This document shows positions 25,501 to 36,747 of a stretch of DNA of 64,000 nucleotides, piece by piece. Within the stretch, counting starts at the first letter, position 1; each line of letters opens with the position of its first letter. Source of the DNA: Rhodotorula mucilaginosa (taxonomy: Eukaryota; Basidiomycota; Microbotryomycetes; Sporidiobolales; Sporidiobolaceae). Location of the stretch: assembly GCA_034406715.1 (NCBI GenBank), contig CP137868.1:1178001-1242000 (forward strand). Direction: 5' to 3'. The notes under the pieces are model-generated. The model ran no database searches, had not been told where the DNA came from, and saw nothing but the letters and a program-made list of their open reading frames with translations. The position numbers and the translations under genes are program-made.

Positions 25501-26961
25501 GGCAAGGCCGACGACAAGGCGAAAGACGGCAAAGGGAAAGGGGACGCGCCCGCAAAGCCGCGACCGTCGCCGTACACACCGGCGCCATTGCCTGAAAACG
25601 GCATCATGCCGGACGAGGCGCCGGCCGACAATCCGAACGCGAAGCCGCCGTATACGTACGCCTCGCTCATCGCGCAAGCGATTCATCGGTCCGAGCAGAA
25701 AAAGATGTCGCTGCACGAGATCTACGACTGGGTCAAGGTCAAGTGGCCCTTTTTCAGCCTTAACCAGAGCGGATGGCAAAACTCGATCCGGCACAACCTG
25801 ACGCCAGCACGAGGGTTCCTCAAGGTGCTCCGCAAAGACGACGAACCGGGCAAAGGCTCGTTCTGGGAGATCGACCCGACGCAAATGAGCAACTTTGACG
25901 GGCATCACTTCCGCAAAAAGGCGGACGGCCCTACCGGCGGTTCGGGATCGAACAAGGCCAAAGCGGCGGCAGCGGCAGCAGCAGCAGCGGCGGCGGCGGC
26001 GGCGGCGTCATCCGCGGGAGGTGCTCCTTCCACGTCGGCGACGACTGCGACAGCAACCGTACCGGCCTATGCTGGCAAGAAGCCCAAGTCGCATGCGATC
26101 CCTCAGTCTGCTGCAAATGCCTCAGCTGCCCCTGCCGCCGCCACAACTTCCGCTCCTGCCGCCGCCGCCGCCGCGCGTCCGCCGGCCTCGACGACCTCGT
26201 CGTCTTCGTCGCACCGGACCGGACCGCCCGGTCCCGGGCAGGGAGGCGGTGGCGGCGCCATCCTGTCCAAGCCGCTCCCGCTCGTGATTAAACCGATCCC
26301 GGCTTCGTACGTCCGGCCGCCTCCGCCCGTGACGCCGAACGGGCAACCGCCGGACGAGTTGACCGCTCAGTTGCTCGCCGACCCGCCGATCGTGATGCAC
26401 GAGGGGGAGTTGATCCTGAACCCGACCATCTTTGCGACGCTGCCGAAGGAGACGCTCGATGCGCTGCGGAAGTTGCCGGCGGGGAAGGCGTTGCCGACGC
26501 TGCAGGCGCACGTCGTCCAGCATCTCAAGGACCAGCTCAAGAAGAAGGGCATGCCGAAACCGAGTACGTTTCGTTTACATTTCTGGTCCTTCGCTACAAC
26601 TCCTCAGCGCCGTCGATTGACGGAAGAGCCGGGGGCGTTCGTTACCCTCACCTCTCAACCTGACCATCCTTCCCTTCCTACCGCTCCAGACCGACCCTCC
26701 CCGCCTGTCGCGCCGTCCGCGTCGACGTCGAAGCATCACGGCGGCGGTGGTACGAAGCGTGCCCGCGAGAGCGAAGGCGGATCAGCAGCAGCGAGTGGTG
26801 GAGGAGCCGCCGCCGCGTCCGGTGCGGATCCAACAGCTGTCCACTCGACGTCGGCGAAATCTACCGCACCGCCCGCAAAATCTGCCAAACACAAGAAGGG
26901 ATCACACGCTTCTTCCTCGGCGGCGGCGGCGGCTGCTTCGGCCTCGGTCAAGCCGTCTTGA
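22567..26961 (+). CDS. FHA- and forkhead-domain transcription factor, Fhl1 type
   Basis: Nuclear regulator combining a phosphopeptide-binding FHA domain with a forkhead DNA-binding domain. Exons 22567-23346, 23422-26563 and 26690-26961 give 1,397 residues. The FHA begins right after the first intron with AYAKLEFPSFDIYIQ and VTIGRRP, is interrupted by a ~100-residue Ser/Pro-rich insert, and resumes at DVDLGPLRAVSRQHAKLFF and LGRNGVVVEG. The forkhead lies near residues 1000-1095: KPPYTYASLIAQAI, MSLHEIYDWVKVKWPFF, SGWQNSIRHNL and GSFWEID. The FHA start and the DVDLGP...SRQHAK block point to Fhl1, which in yeast controls ribosomal protein genes, rather than Fkh1/Fkh2. That placement is from memory. 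Flanking regions are low complexity (poly-Pro near 24490, poly-Ala near 25970 and at the C-terminus). The last intron is 126 nt, stop-free and divisible by three. Confidence 0.85.
25960..26010 (+). repeat. GCG/GCA trinucleotide tract encoding poly-alanine
   Basis: A run of alanine codons directly after the forkhead domain of the FHL1-like gene; similar but shorter tracts follow near 26130-26175. Confidence 0.85.
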
Positions 26962-27812
26962 ATCGGTGCGGCATTTTGGCGACGCGATTTTAGGGTGGCC
27001 GCAGACAGGCCGCGTATGGCAGGATCCCGGTTGCTGTAATACAGTACAGTACATACACATGAACTAAGTGCTCGATTCAAGAGCTTCCTTGGCGTGCATA
27101 TGATGCCCAATCGCCATCGATAAGAAATTCGTCGCGGGAGGCCGCAGCTCTAATTCGCCAGTCAATTGATACAAGTACTTGCTGTAAATGCGCTCTTTTA
27201 TGTTCGAAGGCGTACGCTGTGCAGCATAGCGCTAGGCCGCGCGGAGTGACGCTTCGAAGCTTCTCAGTGGCGCGCTGCAAATGCCGGCGGTGCAGTGCGT
27301 GCATAGCGAAAGGCGAGAGCGCAGTACAGTACATACACTCCTAACGAGATTTGTATCCGTTCGTAATCCGGAGGCAAGGTTGGCTGGAGCCGATCGATCT
27401 ACATATCGAGCTTGCCCAAACGTGGCCGTGCTCACGAGACGAGACTAGACGCGGGGTGAGCAGAGATTACGTAGGCTGGTAGGTTCGGCTTCACCCTCTG
27501 GCCATCGCTCGGGAGACCAGCGTAGACTCTATACGCGTGCGCATCAGCGCAGGAAGCTGCGATTCGAGAAGCTCGAAGTTGGTGTTCGGGCCGAATCCGG
27601 AAGCGATTGGCAGGAGAAGAGCTGGGGACCCCGGATTTGTGCGAAAGGGAAAAGCTGCGTGTGCGTTGAACGCTCACTTGCGGCACGAATCGTCGAGGGA
27701 AAGGCTCTCACAAAACACCGAGTCGACCCAACCTAGACAGCAACACGGCCGATCCTCGAGACTCGCGCGAACAAAGGACAGCTCCGAGTCTGTTGCAGAG
27801 CCTACCCTGGGC
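26962..27812. other. Intergenic region with a 17-bp direct repeat
   Basis: The 851 bases between two plus-strand regulator genes show no supported gene. The 17-mer cagtacagtacatacac occurs at 27042-27058 and again at 27322-27338, exactly 280 bp apart. The enclosed DNA is noticeably less GC-rich than nearby exons. The region should also contain the promoter of the C2H2 factor. Confidence 0.6.
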
Positions 27813-28999
27813 ATGGCCGGCGGTCCCTCGTTCCAGTCGCTCGCGGTCCTGCAAGCGAACCAGAGCGCACAGCCGCTCCCCAATTCGACCACCGCGACTG
27901 CGTCACCCGCCAGCAACTCGGCGCCCAGCACACAGCCGGCTTCGACTGGACCTGTCAAGAAGCGCAGGAAGCGCGGTGAAGCAGACGGCAAGCGCTACCC
28001 GTGCGACCAGTGCGAGAAATGTGAGGCAACCCCCTCGTTCGAGAACGTCGCATGACCAGCGAATTCCCGCTCGCTCGCAACGCCGCGCCGTTGGGCTGCG
28101 GTATCATGGGGGTCAGTCTATTCATCGTGCAGCGCTGACGGCCAGGCTCCCACCTCGCGCAGCTTTCTCGAGGCCGGATCATCTCAGCAGGCACAAACTC
28201 AACCACAACCCGAGCCAAATCTACGAGTGCACCAGGTGCGTAGCCGTCTCCGGCCATCCTGAACACCTGTCCATGTACTGAACTGGTGGAGAGGCGCCGC
28301 AGGTGTCCCAAGACGTTCGTGCGGCTCGATCTGCTCGTCCGCCACACTGATCGTCATGAGCGCAAGGAGAGGGGCGAGGAACCCGCCGATGCGGCTCGCA
28401 AGGCAGAGCGCAGACGACAGAACTCGACGACGGGAACTGCGTCGGGCTCGGGGACCGGAGGGGCCAACACGACCCCGCAAGCGTACGACTTGCCGGGGAG
28501 CGGGAGCGGGGGGAACGGGAACGGGCATTCGCATCCACCTCCGCCTCCGATGACCAGCTACGACCATGGTCAGGCGCTCCAGCAACACCTGTACAATGCC
28601 ATGCCCGGGTCGAGCAACATGCACATCCCGCCCATGCACGCCTTTTCCATGCTCCAGAACGCGGACCTGAACGCCCACACTCCGTCGTCCGGCACCTACT
28701 CGACTCTCTCGCCGCACAACATGTCGCAAGCCTCCAACTCTCCTGCCGATAACGCCTTCTCTGCGCCTCCGACCGCTTCGAGCTCTTTATCGGGCCCATC
28801 GCCGCCTTCCGCTTTCGCGAGTTCGCTCGTGATCCAGAACGATTTCGCCAACGGGCCGCCCGACTCGCTGCATATACCGCCGCCTGGGCAGCATCATCCG
28901 CAGGTGGGCATGCAGCATCCCGGCATGCAGCCTCAACAACCGCAACCGCTTCAGCAGCCGCAGCAGCAACAACCTCCTCAGCAACATCCGCAGCAACAG

Positions 29000-29030
<31 letters not shown>

Positions 29031-32010
29031 CGCTGCCACCGAACGGATTGTCATTGGTGGATCAGGCCCTCGTCGCTAGTCAGGCGCTTGCGGCGGCGGC
29101 GCATCAACACCCAGTGCCGCCCCTGCAGCATGCGGCACCGCAACCGCAACCGCATCCTCAGCACTTGCCCGCCTCGAATCCTCACCAGTCTCCCTTCGCT
29201 TTCAACGTCAATGCGCCTCTCGCTCCGCCAGTCTCCCACCACGACTTTGAAGAACCGTTCAACTTCCTCTCGGCCAACTATGGGGCTCCGTTCGCTTCCG
29301 CCTCCGATTACTCGTGGCTCTTTGCGCCCGATCAGTCCTTCGACGTCCACTTTACGGCGAGTCGGCCCGCGAGCCCGGGTGCCGGCGCGCACTCGGACTT
29401 TTTCGCAGGGCTCTCGAGCGGCGGGATGGGCGGGACGGGGTTCGGCGGCACGCAGACTCCTGCGCGGCTGGCCGCCGTCGCGCAGGCGCTCAACGGCCAC
29501 GCCGGGTTGTCTTCGCAGTTGGACAAGGTGTCGCAGCAACTCGAGGCGACGGTCGCGAAGCAGCAGCAACAGCAGCACTCGTCGGCGCCGTCGTCGGCGC
29601 ACGATCTGCTCGGCTATCATGGACCTCTGAGCCCTGCCAAACTCGAGACGGTCGCCGAGGTGGAAGAGCTGAGCCCGTCGATGCATGGTTCGGTGGATGC
29701 GGTACGTCGACCTCTTCCCTGCACGGGTCTGGGCGATAGATCTCGCCTGCTGATCAACGTCGCGCGCGGGAAACAGATTCCGAACGGCTACGCGAATGCA
29801 GAGGAGATCGTTCCCGATCCGAACGACCCGACCACCTTTGTCGACGAGGAAACTCGTCAGCGCGTGATCGAATACCTCGGAGTGAGTGTCGCGCGGTTTC
29901 TCTCTCGACTCCTGCCCAGCTGATATTGACGCGCCCGGTCTCGCGTCTGCAGTCTGATTGGTCCCACTTGCGGGAAGATCCTCGCCTCGGCGTCTCGCAA
30001 ATGGCGCACTACCTCACCCTCTTCTGGATCAAAGTGCACGAGACGCAGGCGCCGGCGGTCCACCGCGCGTCCTTCCGGCCCAGTGCGACTCAGACACCGC
30101 TCCTCCTCGCCATGATGCTCCTCGGGAGCTACTTTGCGCCGCCAGAGTCTTATCAGCTTGCGGTGCAACTGCATCCGTGGTTCCGTGGCAAGGTCCTCTG
30201 CGTACGTTGGTTGGCGTTTTGCCTCGAACTTGCGCCATGCCTCTCGGTCCTGATGAAGTTCCCACGCAGTCTCTCGACTTCCGCCCTCGATCCGAGATCT
30301 GGCTCATGCAGACCCTGCTTTTGATCACGGTTTTCGGCAAGCTCTGCAGCAGTGCGTTCAAGAGACTTCGCTTGTTGTCGGTCAGCTGAGCCGAGTGCTG
30401 ACTCGGCAAACGACAGCTCGCATGGACCACGAGATGAGCCACATCTTCCAATCTTCCTTTGTCCAGCTCAGTCGTCGCAGCGGTCTCTTCTCGCAACGCG
30501 CGTACGAGATCCCGGACGACAAGCGGGACGATATCGAGTTTCAGTGGCGCGCATGGATTGAGGAAGAGGTGGCGAAGCGCCTTGCGCAGATCGTCTTTGC
30601 CATGGACGTCGAACGTGAGCACCTCGAAGCGGTGACCTCCCTCTCCTGCGCCGGGAAAGTGGGCTGATTTTGATCGCGCCTCATGTGCAGATGCGGCCTT
30701 CTTCCGACACGCGCATACTCTCTCCGCCTTTCAGATTCAGCTGCCGATGCCCTGCGACGAAGACTTGTGGGAGGCGACCACCGCCGAGGAATGGAAGCGC
30801 TTGCACGACCGCGCTCGGCAACCGATTCAGTTCATCTCGGCGCTCAAAGCCAGCTTGACTGCGGTCAATGAGACCACCTCGCTCAACCCCTTCTCGCGGA
30901 TCTCGGTCCTGCACGGCTTGCTTAGCGTTGCGCAAGATCTGCAGTGGTGGGTCACTTTCCCCTTATCCTTCGGTCTCACAGCCTTGAATAATCTTGCTGA
31001 TCATCTCGAGTGTGCTGCAGGCGTGATCATGTCCTCGGTTTCTCATCACCAGAGAGGCGATCCCAGAACTGGCGCGACATGATGTTCGTCTTGCTCCGTC
31101 CCTTTCCTCCTTGATCGAGTATCTCCTCGCTAATGCGGTCTCTGCGCAGCTCTTCTGCCTACAACCTCTGGAAGCAACGCCTCGACGAAGCGTTGATCAA
31201 CGCCTCGCCCGCGACGACACAGCTGCTGCGGGCCAGCATCAGTCTGTACGCGACGGCGCAGATCACCTTCAGCATCGACATCCACGAGCTGCAGATCTAC
31301 GCCGGTGCCGAGACCGCTGCCGGCTTGATCGTCTCGCCCGCCGTCTTCCACGCGACCGAGACTCGGATCCGCATGTGGTCCGGATCTCGCGAAGGTCGCG
31401 CGTCGACCTGGCACGCGGTGCATTTCCTTCGCAGCTGCCTGCAGCATTGGCGGCAATCTACGGCGGACCTGGCGTGAGTTGTCGTCGCGCCTCTTGCTCG
31501 CCGAATTTTGAGCATCCAGGTTGACTTTTCTTTTCGTCCTTCCAGTGGTTGCCTTCACCACCGTTGGACCGTGTATATAGCTTTCCTCGCCGTCTATGCC
31601 TTCGGCCGTTCAAGTGAGGCTCCGCTGGCTCGCAATCGATCATTTACGAGGCGTTTCGACGCTGACATTGCGTTTTCCCTTTTCCTCACTCAGCGAGCGG
31701 TCATCCTGCTCCGCCGCAGACCGAAGACCCGGACGCCGCAGTCCGGTACCTCGACGCGATGTGCACCGGCACTCCGGACGGACTCCTCGCCGTCAGCGGC
31801 AAGCAAAACTGCCTCGACCTCTGCGTCACTGTACAAGAGTACATTCGTGATACCCGCTGGGAACTCGGTAAGACCACTCCCCCTACTCGCTCCATACTGA
31901 GGTCGTCTCCGCATCCATGCTGACGTTTCGGTATTTCTTCTGCAGTGCAAGACGCGGCACGCATCCTCAGCAAGCTGATCCGCCAGGACCCGATCACGCC
32001 GCCCGTCTAG
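27813..32010 (+). CDS. C2H2 zinc-finger transcription factor with fungal-specific TF domain
   Basis: Thirteen inferred exons give about 1,087 residues. A basic segment (KKRRKRGEADGKR) precedes two C2H2 fingers: YPCDQCEKSFSRPDHLSRH, assembled across the intron 28021-28162, and YECTRCPKTFVRLDLLVRH, assembled across 28236-28302. A low-complexity middle follows, with a Gln-rich tract at about 28927-29030. The C-terminal half matches the fungal-specific TF domain found with such fingers (Klf1/ADR1-like architecture): SQMAHYLTLFWIKVHETQAP, PLLLAMMLLGSYFA, EIWLMQTLLLITVFGK, a helix with HAHTLSAFQIQLP, and SVAQDLQWRD. Introns were chosen to keep frame; the junction near 31084 uses a weak donor (GTTCGT). 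The intron 29702-29776 is stop-free and divisible by three. DNA target and pathway are unknown. The ATG at 27813 starts MAGGPSFQSL. Confidence 0.85.
28927..29030 (+). repeat. CAG/CAA-rich tract encoding poly-glutamine
   Basis: Mixed CAG, CAA, CCG and CCT codons give a Gln/Pro-rich segment with an uninterrupted run of about ten glutamines, in the linker between zinc fingers and the fungal TF domain. Typical of activation or condensate-forming regions. Confidence 0.9.
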
Positions 32011-32595
32011 CCTCGCCCTCCTCTTTCTCGTCCCTGATTCTCTGCCTTTCCGCTCTCCTCTCTCGTTCACTCTGTCTCTGCTCGCACGCTCGAATACAAC
32101 GTTACACCTCGTTCCCTTTTATAGATTGATTTGGGGTCTCCCCGGCCCCCACTCCTTCCCAGTAGACTTTTCTTAATACCGCGTACGGTTTGGTTTAGGG
32201 GATGTGTTCCTCCGCACATTTCCCCCGGGTGTAGAATATGTCCCGACGATGTACTTGTGGAATCTTTCCAGCTCTAGCTTGTCACTCCGAAGCGTGTGGC
32301 GCTCAATTCGTTCTGGAGCGTGACTGCAAGTTGGTCGAGTCTGCGAGCAATCCTCCACGTCCAAACGAACCACAACTTCCGCAATGCTTGTCGATGTGTT
32401 TCAGCAAACGGATTCGACTCTCCTGCCTGCGACGAGCATACGGGTCAAGCGAGAGAGAGAGAGAGAGCACAAACGTTGTTGTTTCGTTTTTTCCAGTTAA
32501 CTGCTATTGCTACTGCGCATCACCAGAGTTGTATGTACCTAAGGCGCAGTCCCAAGAGCTAGAGAAGGAGGTTGAGCACGCAAGAAACCGACTGT
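32011..32595. other. Convergent intergenic region
   Basis: 3' ends of the C2H2 factor (+) and TAL1 (-) face each other across 585 bases. A (GA)n run lies at about 32453-32468. No gene was recognised. Confidence 0.5.
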
Positions 32596-34466
32596 TTACT
32601 GGAGCTTGGCCTTGAGGAGGTCCTTGAGCTCGTCGGCGTCGGCGGCGAACTTGACGATACCTGCACGAGGGGCATAGCGACAGAGTCAGCAGGAACATCC
32701 ACGGTATGGCATGAGGAGACCGTCGGAGCTCGACAGCCTCGATGGCCGTCCCAAAAAGCCAGTAAGGACGCTCTCCGACGACTCACCCTCCGTAAGCTTC
32801 TCGTTGGCCATCGGGTCCTGAACAAGCGACCACCTGAACGCCGGCTCGTTGTCGATGAACGAGGTCTTGCTCATGGGCTCGGCCTGGCCGGCCTTTTCGG
32901 GCGAGAGGACGCGCGGGAGGTCTTCGGTCGAGTTCTGGAGCTCCTTGAGGAGGGCGGGCGAGATGGTGAGGAAGTCGCAGCCGGCGAGGTTGGTGATCTC
33001 GCCAGTCTGTTTTTGGGCGAGGGAGGAGAGGGAGGAGAAAGGTAGCGTTCGTCAGTACGAAGCACCACAGGCTTTTAGTGGCGGGGAAAGGCGAGCTAGC
33101 GTACGTTACGGAACGAGGCCTGCGCAAGAGGTGGAAAGGTCAGTACGGATAAACTCGAACGGGTCTCGAATCGAGATTTAAAATAGACTTACACCCATGA
33201 CGATGGTCTTGTAGCCGTGCTGCTTGTAGTCTAGACGAACAGGTGGGGGGATCAGTTATCGCCACCTCCCGAACGAGTGCCGCCGCGGCGCAAGCAAGAC
33301 GCACAGTTGTAGATCTTGGTAACAGACTGGACACCCGGGTCCTTGGCGCCGGCGTAGTCGGCGTCGGGGTTCTTCTTCTTGTACCAGTCGAGGATGCGGC
33401 CGACAAAGGGCGAGATGAGGGTGACGCCGGCCTCGGCGCACGCGACGGCCTGCTGGAAGCCGAACAGGAGGGTGAGGTTGCAGTGGATGCCCTCCTTCTC
33501 GAGGTCACGGGCGGCCTGGATACCCTCCCAGGTCGAGGCGATCTTGATCAGGATGCGCTCCTTGGGGATGCCGATCTCCTTGTAGAGAGCGATGAGCTGC
33601 TTGGCCTGTGGGAAGACAAACACTTTGAATCGTTAGGGAACTGCTGTTCTGGTGGATGCAGCGCGCGAGGGTGTGCGCACCTTGGCCTTGGTCGCCTCCT
33701 TGTCGAACGAGAGAGCGGCGTCAACCTCGGTCGAGACGCGGCCGGGAACGACGTTGAGGATCTCCTTGCCGAACTCGACGAGCTATAGGTGCGATAGAGA
33801 TAGCGATGAGTACCGACCGTTCAGGAGCTACGACGTTGCGAATCCAGACTCACGAGACGGTCGAGGCAGTTCTGAACCTGAGCGTCGAGGTCACTGTTTC
33901 TCGGATCAACGGTGCAACGGTCAATTCTCCGAAAGGTTGTTGGACTGATGGGAGAAAGCCAACGCACCCGCCCTTCTGCTTGGCGTACTCGACGGCGACG
34001 TCGATGAGGCGAGCATAGTTGGGGTTCTTGACGGCGGCGAGGATGAGCGACGGGTTGGTGGTCGCGTCCTGGGGCTTGTAGACGGCGATGGCTACATGGC
34101 GTCATCGAGACGTATCAAGAGGGGCGCGAGCGGCGAGAGGCGAGAGACCGGATTTGGTCATGCCGAGAGAAGAAGAGCCGGCCGGGGTTGGGAAATGGGG
34201 TAAACGGAGCGTCATCGATGGCCAGTCATGGCGAGTTGGAGAACAGGCGGCGCGAAGGGGTGCGGTGGCAGCATAGACAACAACATGGTCAGCATACGCT
34301 CGGTAGACATGCGCATCCAGAACCCAAGTGGTCGATGGAACGTGCGGCAGTCGAGACTCCATCGCGTTCCCTCGGTCACCGTCCGCGAGAGAGACTCACA
34401 CTCAAAGTCGCCCGAGTCCGAGACGACGGTGGTGAACTTCTTGAGCTGCTCGAGAGTGTTGGACAT
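32596..34466 (-). CDS. TAL1: Transaldolase
   Basis: Cytosolic enzyme of the non-oxidative pentose phosphate pathway, exchanging dihydroxyacetone units between sedoheptulose-7-phosphate and glyceraldehyde-3-phosphate. The start [22 protein letters not shown] continues across a 308-nt intron (34399-34092, the longest placed in the window) into [20 protein letters not shown]. Later blocks are [35 protein letters not shown] (the Schiff-base lysine is in LIKIA), [45 protein letters not shown] and [10 protein letters not shown]. It ends [12 protein letters not shown] at the TAA at 32596. At least six further introns interrupt it. Length near 325 residues is normal for the family. The large first intron placed close to the start codon could carry regulatory signals. 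Confidence 0.95.
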
Positions 34467-35031
34467 GGTTTCTGCTGCACGGGCACCTTGCGAGTTGTCA
34501 GCGACGACTGTGGCCCGAGGAACGGCGACGCGGATGGCGGAAATGCGGTGGATGGATCAAGCGGACGGGCGTACAAAAGTTCTGCGAGACGATTGCGAGT
34601 CAGTCGGGCAGGCTTCGGATGGTCTGGATCTCCTGTATACGCACTATGGGAATCTCACGCGAGGGAGAGGTGAAGGGGAAAAGTGCAAGAGAAGTCGCTC
34701 GCGGCTCATGACAACATCGCAAACTCCGCTCGATTCCGCTCGCATCCCTCGCCACTCAGACCTGCGCCAGTACTGCCGTCTGCCTATTAATTTCCTCTAA
34801 ACTGCCAGATTGAACGGATATTTACACGGACCAGCGCCGGCTGTCCATATTCGAGGCGAGCGTGCAAAAACTTTTTCAGTGGCGCAGCGCCTGCTATCCG
34901 GATGACGGTCCTCTCTCGTCCGCAAGAATGGCCAGACACAAACGAACAGCCGAGTTAGAGGTTAGATACATATACAGATTGTACTGATTGAGGTATATAC
35001 GGTCTTGGGTTGCGCTTCCCTCCGGGGCGAA
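34467..35031. other. Intergenic: TAL1 upstream region
   Basis: The 565 bases between the TAL1 start and the SDR stop hold the TAL1 promoter. An AT-richer patch with tacatatacag and gtatatac occurs at about 34965-35000, near the SDR 3' end, and may be part of its polyadenylation region. Confidence 0.4.
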
Positions 35032-36434
35032 TTAGCTCTCGTGGATCATCCGCTCGAGCTTGTCCCAGACCGTCTTGCCCGTGGTCCCCTCGGCCCATTT
35101 CGGCCACCCGAGCGGCTTCAACCTCTCGTTGCTCGCTTCGAGCCCCTTTCCGCGCCCGGACGGGTTCGCACCGATGTAGACGGGAATCTCGGCGTACCAC
35201 GCGGGGAGGTTGCCCATCGGGGTAAAGCGCGCCATGAGGGGGCCGACGTACGAGTAGGCCCAGAGGACTGGACGCGGAGCGATAGAAGCCGAGGCGAGGG
35301 CGTTGCTGGGCATTGGTATTCCGAGGGGTAAGCGCAACGTCTCAACAGGGGGTAAGAAGGGACTGCGGAGTGGCGCGAGGGGCAGACTCACGTGTAGACA
35401 AAGCCGGGGAACAGGTGTACCGCTCGCAGGTGCGGAAAGTGTTGGTTGAATTGCTGTAGAGATGGGCAGGGGTTCAGCTGTGCCAACTCGGAAAAGGTGA
35501 CTGGATCGACCAGAACTCGGCAGGCCAACCCAAGATCGAATAGGACAAAGCAATCGCCATCCCCCGACTCACCACCGCGATCGCATCCCCGAGCGCCGAA
35601 TCCTGTTTCGCCTGCCCCAGCACCCGCCCGAGCATCCACTTGTCCCGATGCGCGGCGCCTCGCAACTCGAGATCCTCGACGTCCGGTTCGGGACCTTTCT
35701 CGCCCGCGGGGGCGCACACCGACACCCACGTGTCTTTGAGGGTTCCGGACGAGGCGAGTAGGTACGCGAGACCGAAGCGGGAGAGGGTTTGCACGGCGAA
35801 ATGAGAGTCGTGCGTTGGCTTGGTGGACGTTTCGATGTATTTGCCGTTCGGAGGACCGCCTGCGCATGCAACCGAAAGGAATGAGTCTCCCCTTTCTTAA
35901 CCTTCGTGGATTGCGTAGAATAGGGCGCGGCGGTTGGCGTGACTGACCCTGAGTCGTGACGAGGAAATCGATGCCTTTGCTGCCCGATTTCGCCTTGAGC
36001 TCCTCAGCAACGCGTCGGACCTCACTCACGGATCTGTTTGGTTTCGGAAGGAGCCCGCGTCAGCGTCGAGTTCTTTGTCAAGACGGCGGCGAACGGAAGA
36101 GACTCCGCACGCACGAGAGGTCGGCCTTGATGAATTCGTACGTCCTGCCGTCTGCGGCGTCTTTGGCCTGCTGGCGGCACTTTTCGACCACCTCCTGTCC
36201 GAGTTGTTCGTTCCTCCCGATGATGTACACATTGGCGCCTGCTTGGGCGAAGCGGATCCCGACGGCTGCTCCGATGCCTTGGGCTGTTGACGATCCGCAG
36301 AGAGAGTGAGTGCTCAGGGAAGAGTGACATCAGGGAGAGGGGCGTGGGACTCAACTGCCTCCGGAGACGGCGGCTGTCTTGCCGGACAGGTCGAGTCCTA
36401 TGTTGGCATTCCGTGCATCGGTCGAAGAAGGCAT
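35032..36434 (-). CDS. Short-chain dehydrogenase/reductase-like protein, divergent active site
   Basis: Rossmann-fold oxidoreductase of the SDR superfamily. The start MPSSTDARNANIGLDLSGK runs into the cofactor loop SGGTQGIGAAVGIRFAQAG, assembled across an intron after SGG, followed by NVYIIGRNEQLG, whose Arg suggests NADP preference. A DFLVTTQGGPPNG segment stands where classical SDRs have the NNAG motif. Further on, VSVCAPAGEKG supplies a plausible catalytic serine, but I see no YxxxK. The aligned stretch reads HRDKWMLGRVLGQAKQDSA, with no tyrosine. The C-terminus has FPGFVYT and several aromatic segments (VLWAYSYVGPLMARF) that could contact membrane. It ends KLERMIHES at the TAA at 35032. 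Either an atypical SDR or a non-catalytic relative; substrate unknown. Divergent from the CLPTM1 gene over 313 bp. Confidence 0.8.
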
Positions 36435-36747
36435 GCTCGTGTGAGCGTGTGTAGTGAGCAGAGAGCGAGAGAAGCTAGAGAAGGCGGCTGATCTTCGCCG
36501 AAGTGGGGAGAGACGTCGAGATCGACGCGCGAGTGTAGAGAGAGCTCCCGGGATTTCGAGTACAGCAAGATCTGAGTACTACTCTATCATTTCTTTTCCG
36601 ACCACTCGACGGACGTATGCTATGGCGGTGAAAAAGTTTTCTTCATCGGCGCTGGTTTCGATCGCAGCTGCTGCCCGTCGTCGTGTCTCTGCACGCTGTC
36701 TCTTGCACCAGCTCTGACTGGTCTACGCTGAAGCGGCTATCGAGAGG
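36435..36747. promoter_or_regulatory. Divergent promoter region SDR / CLPTM1
   Basis: A 313-bp gap between opposite start codons must serve both genes. No TATA box or named operator was identified. Confidence 0.45.
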
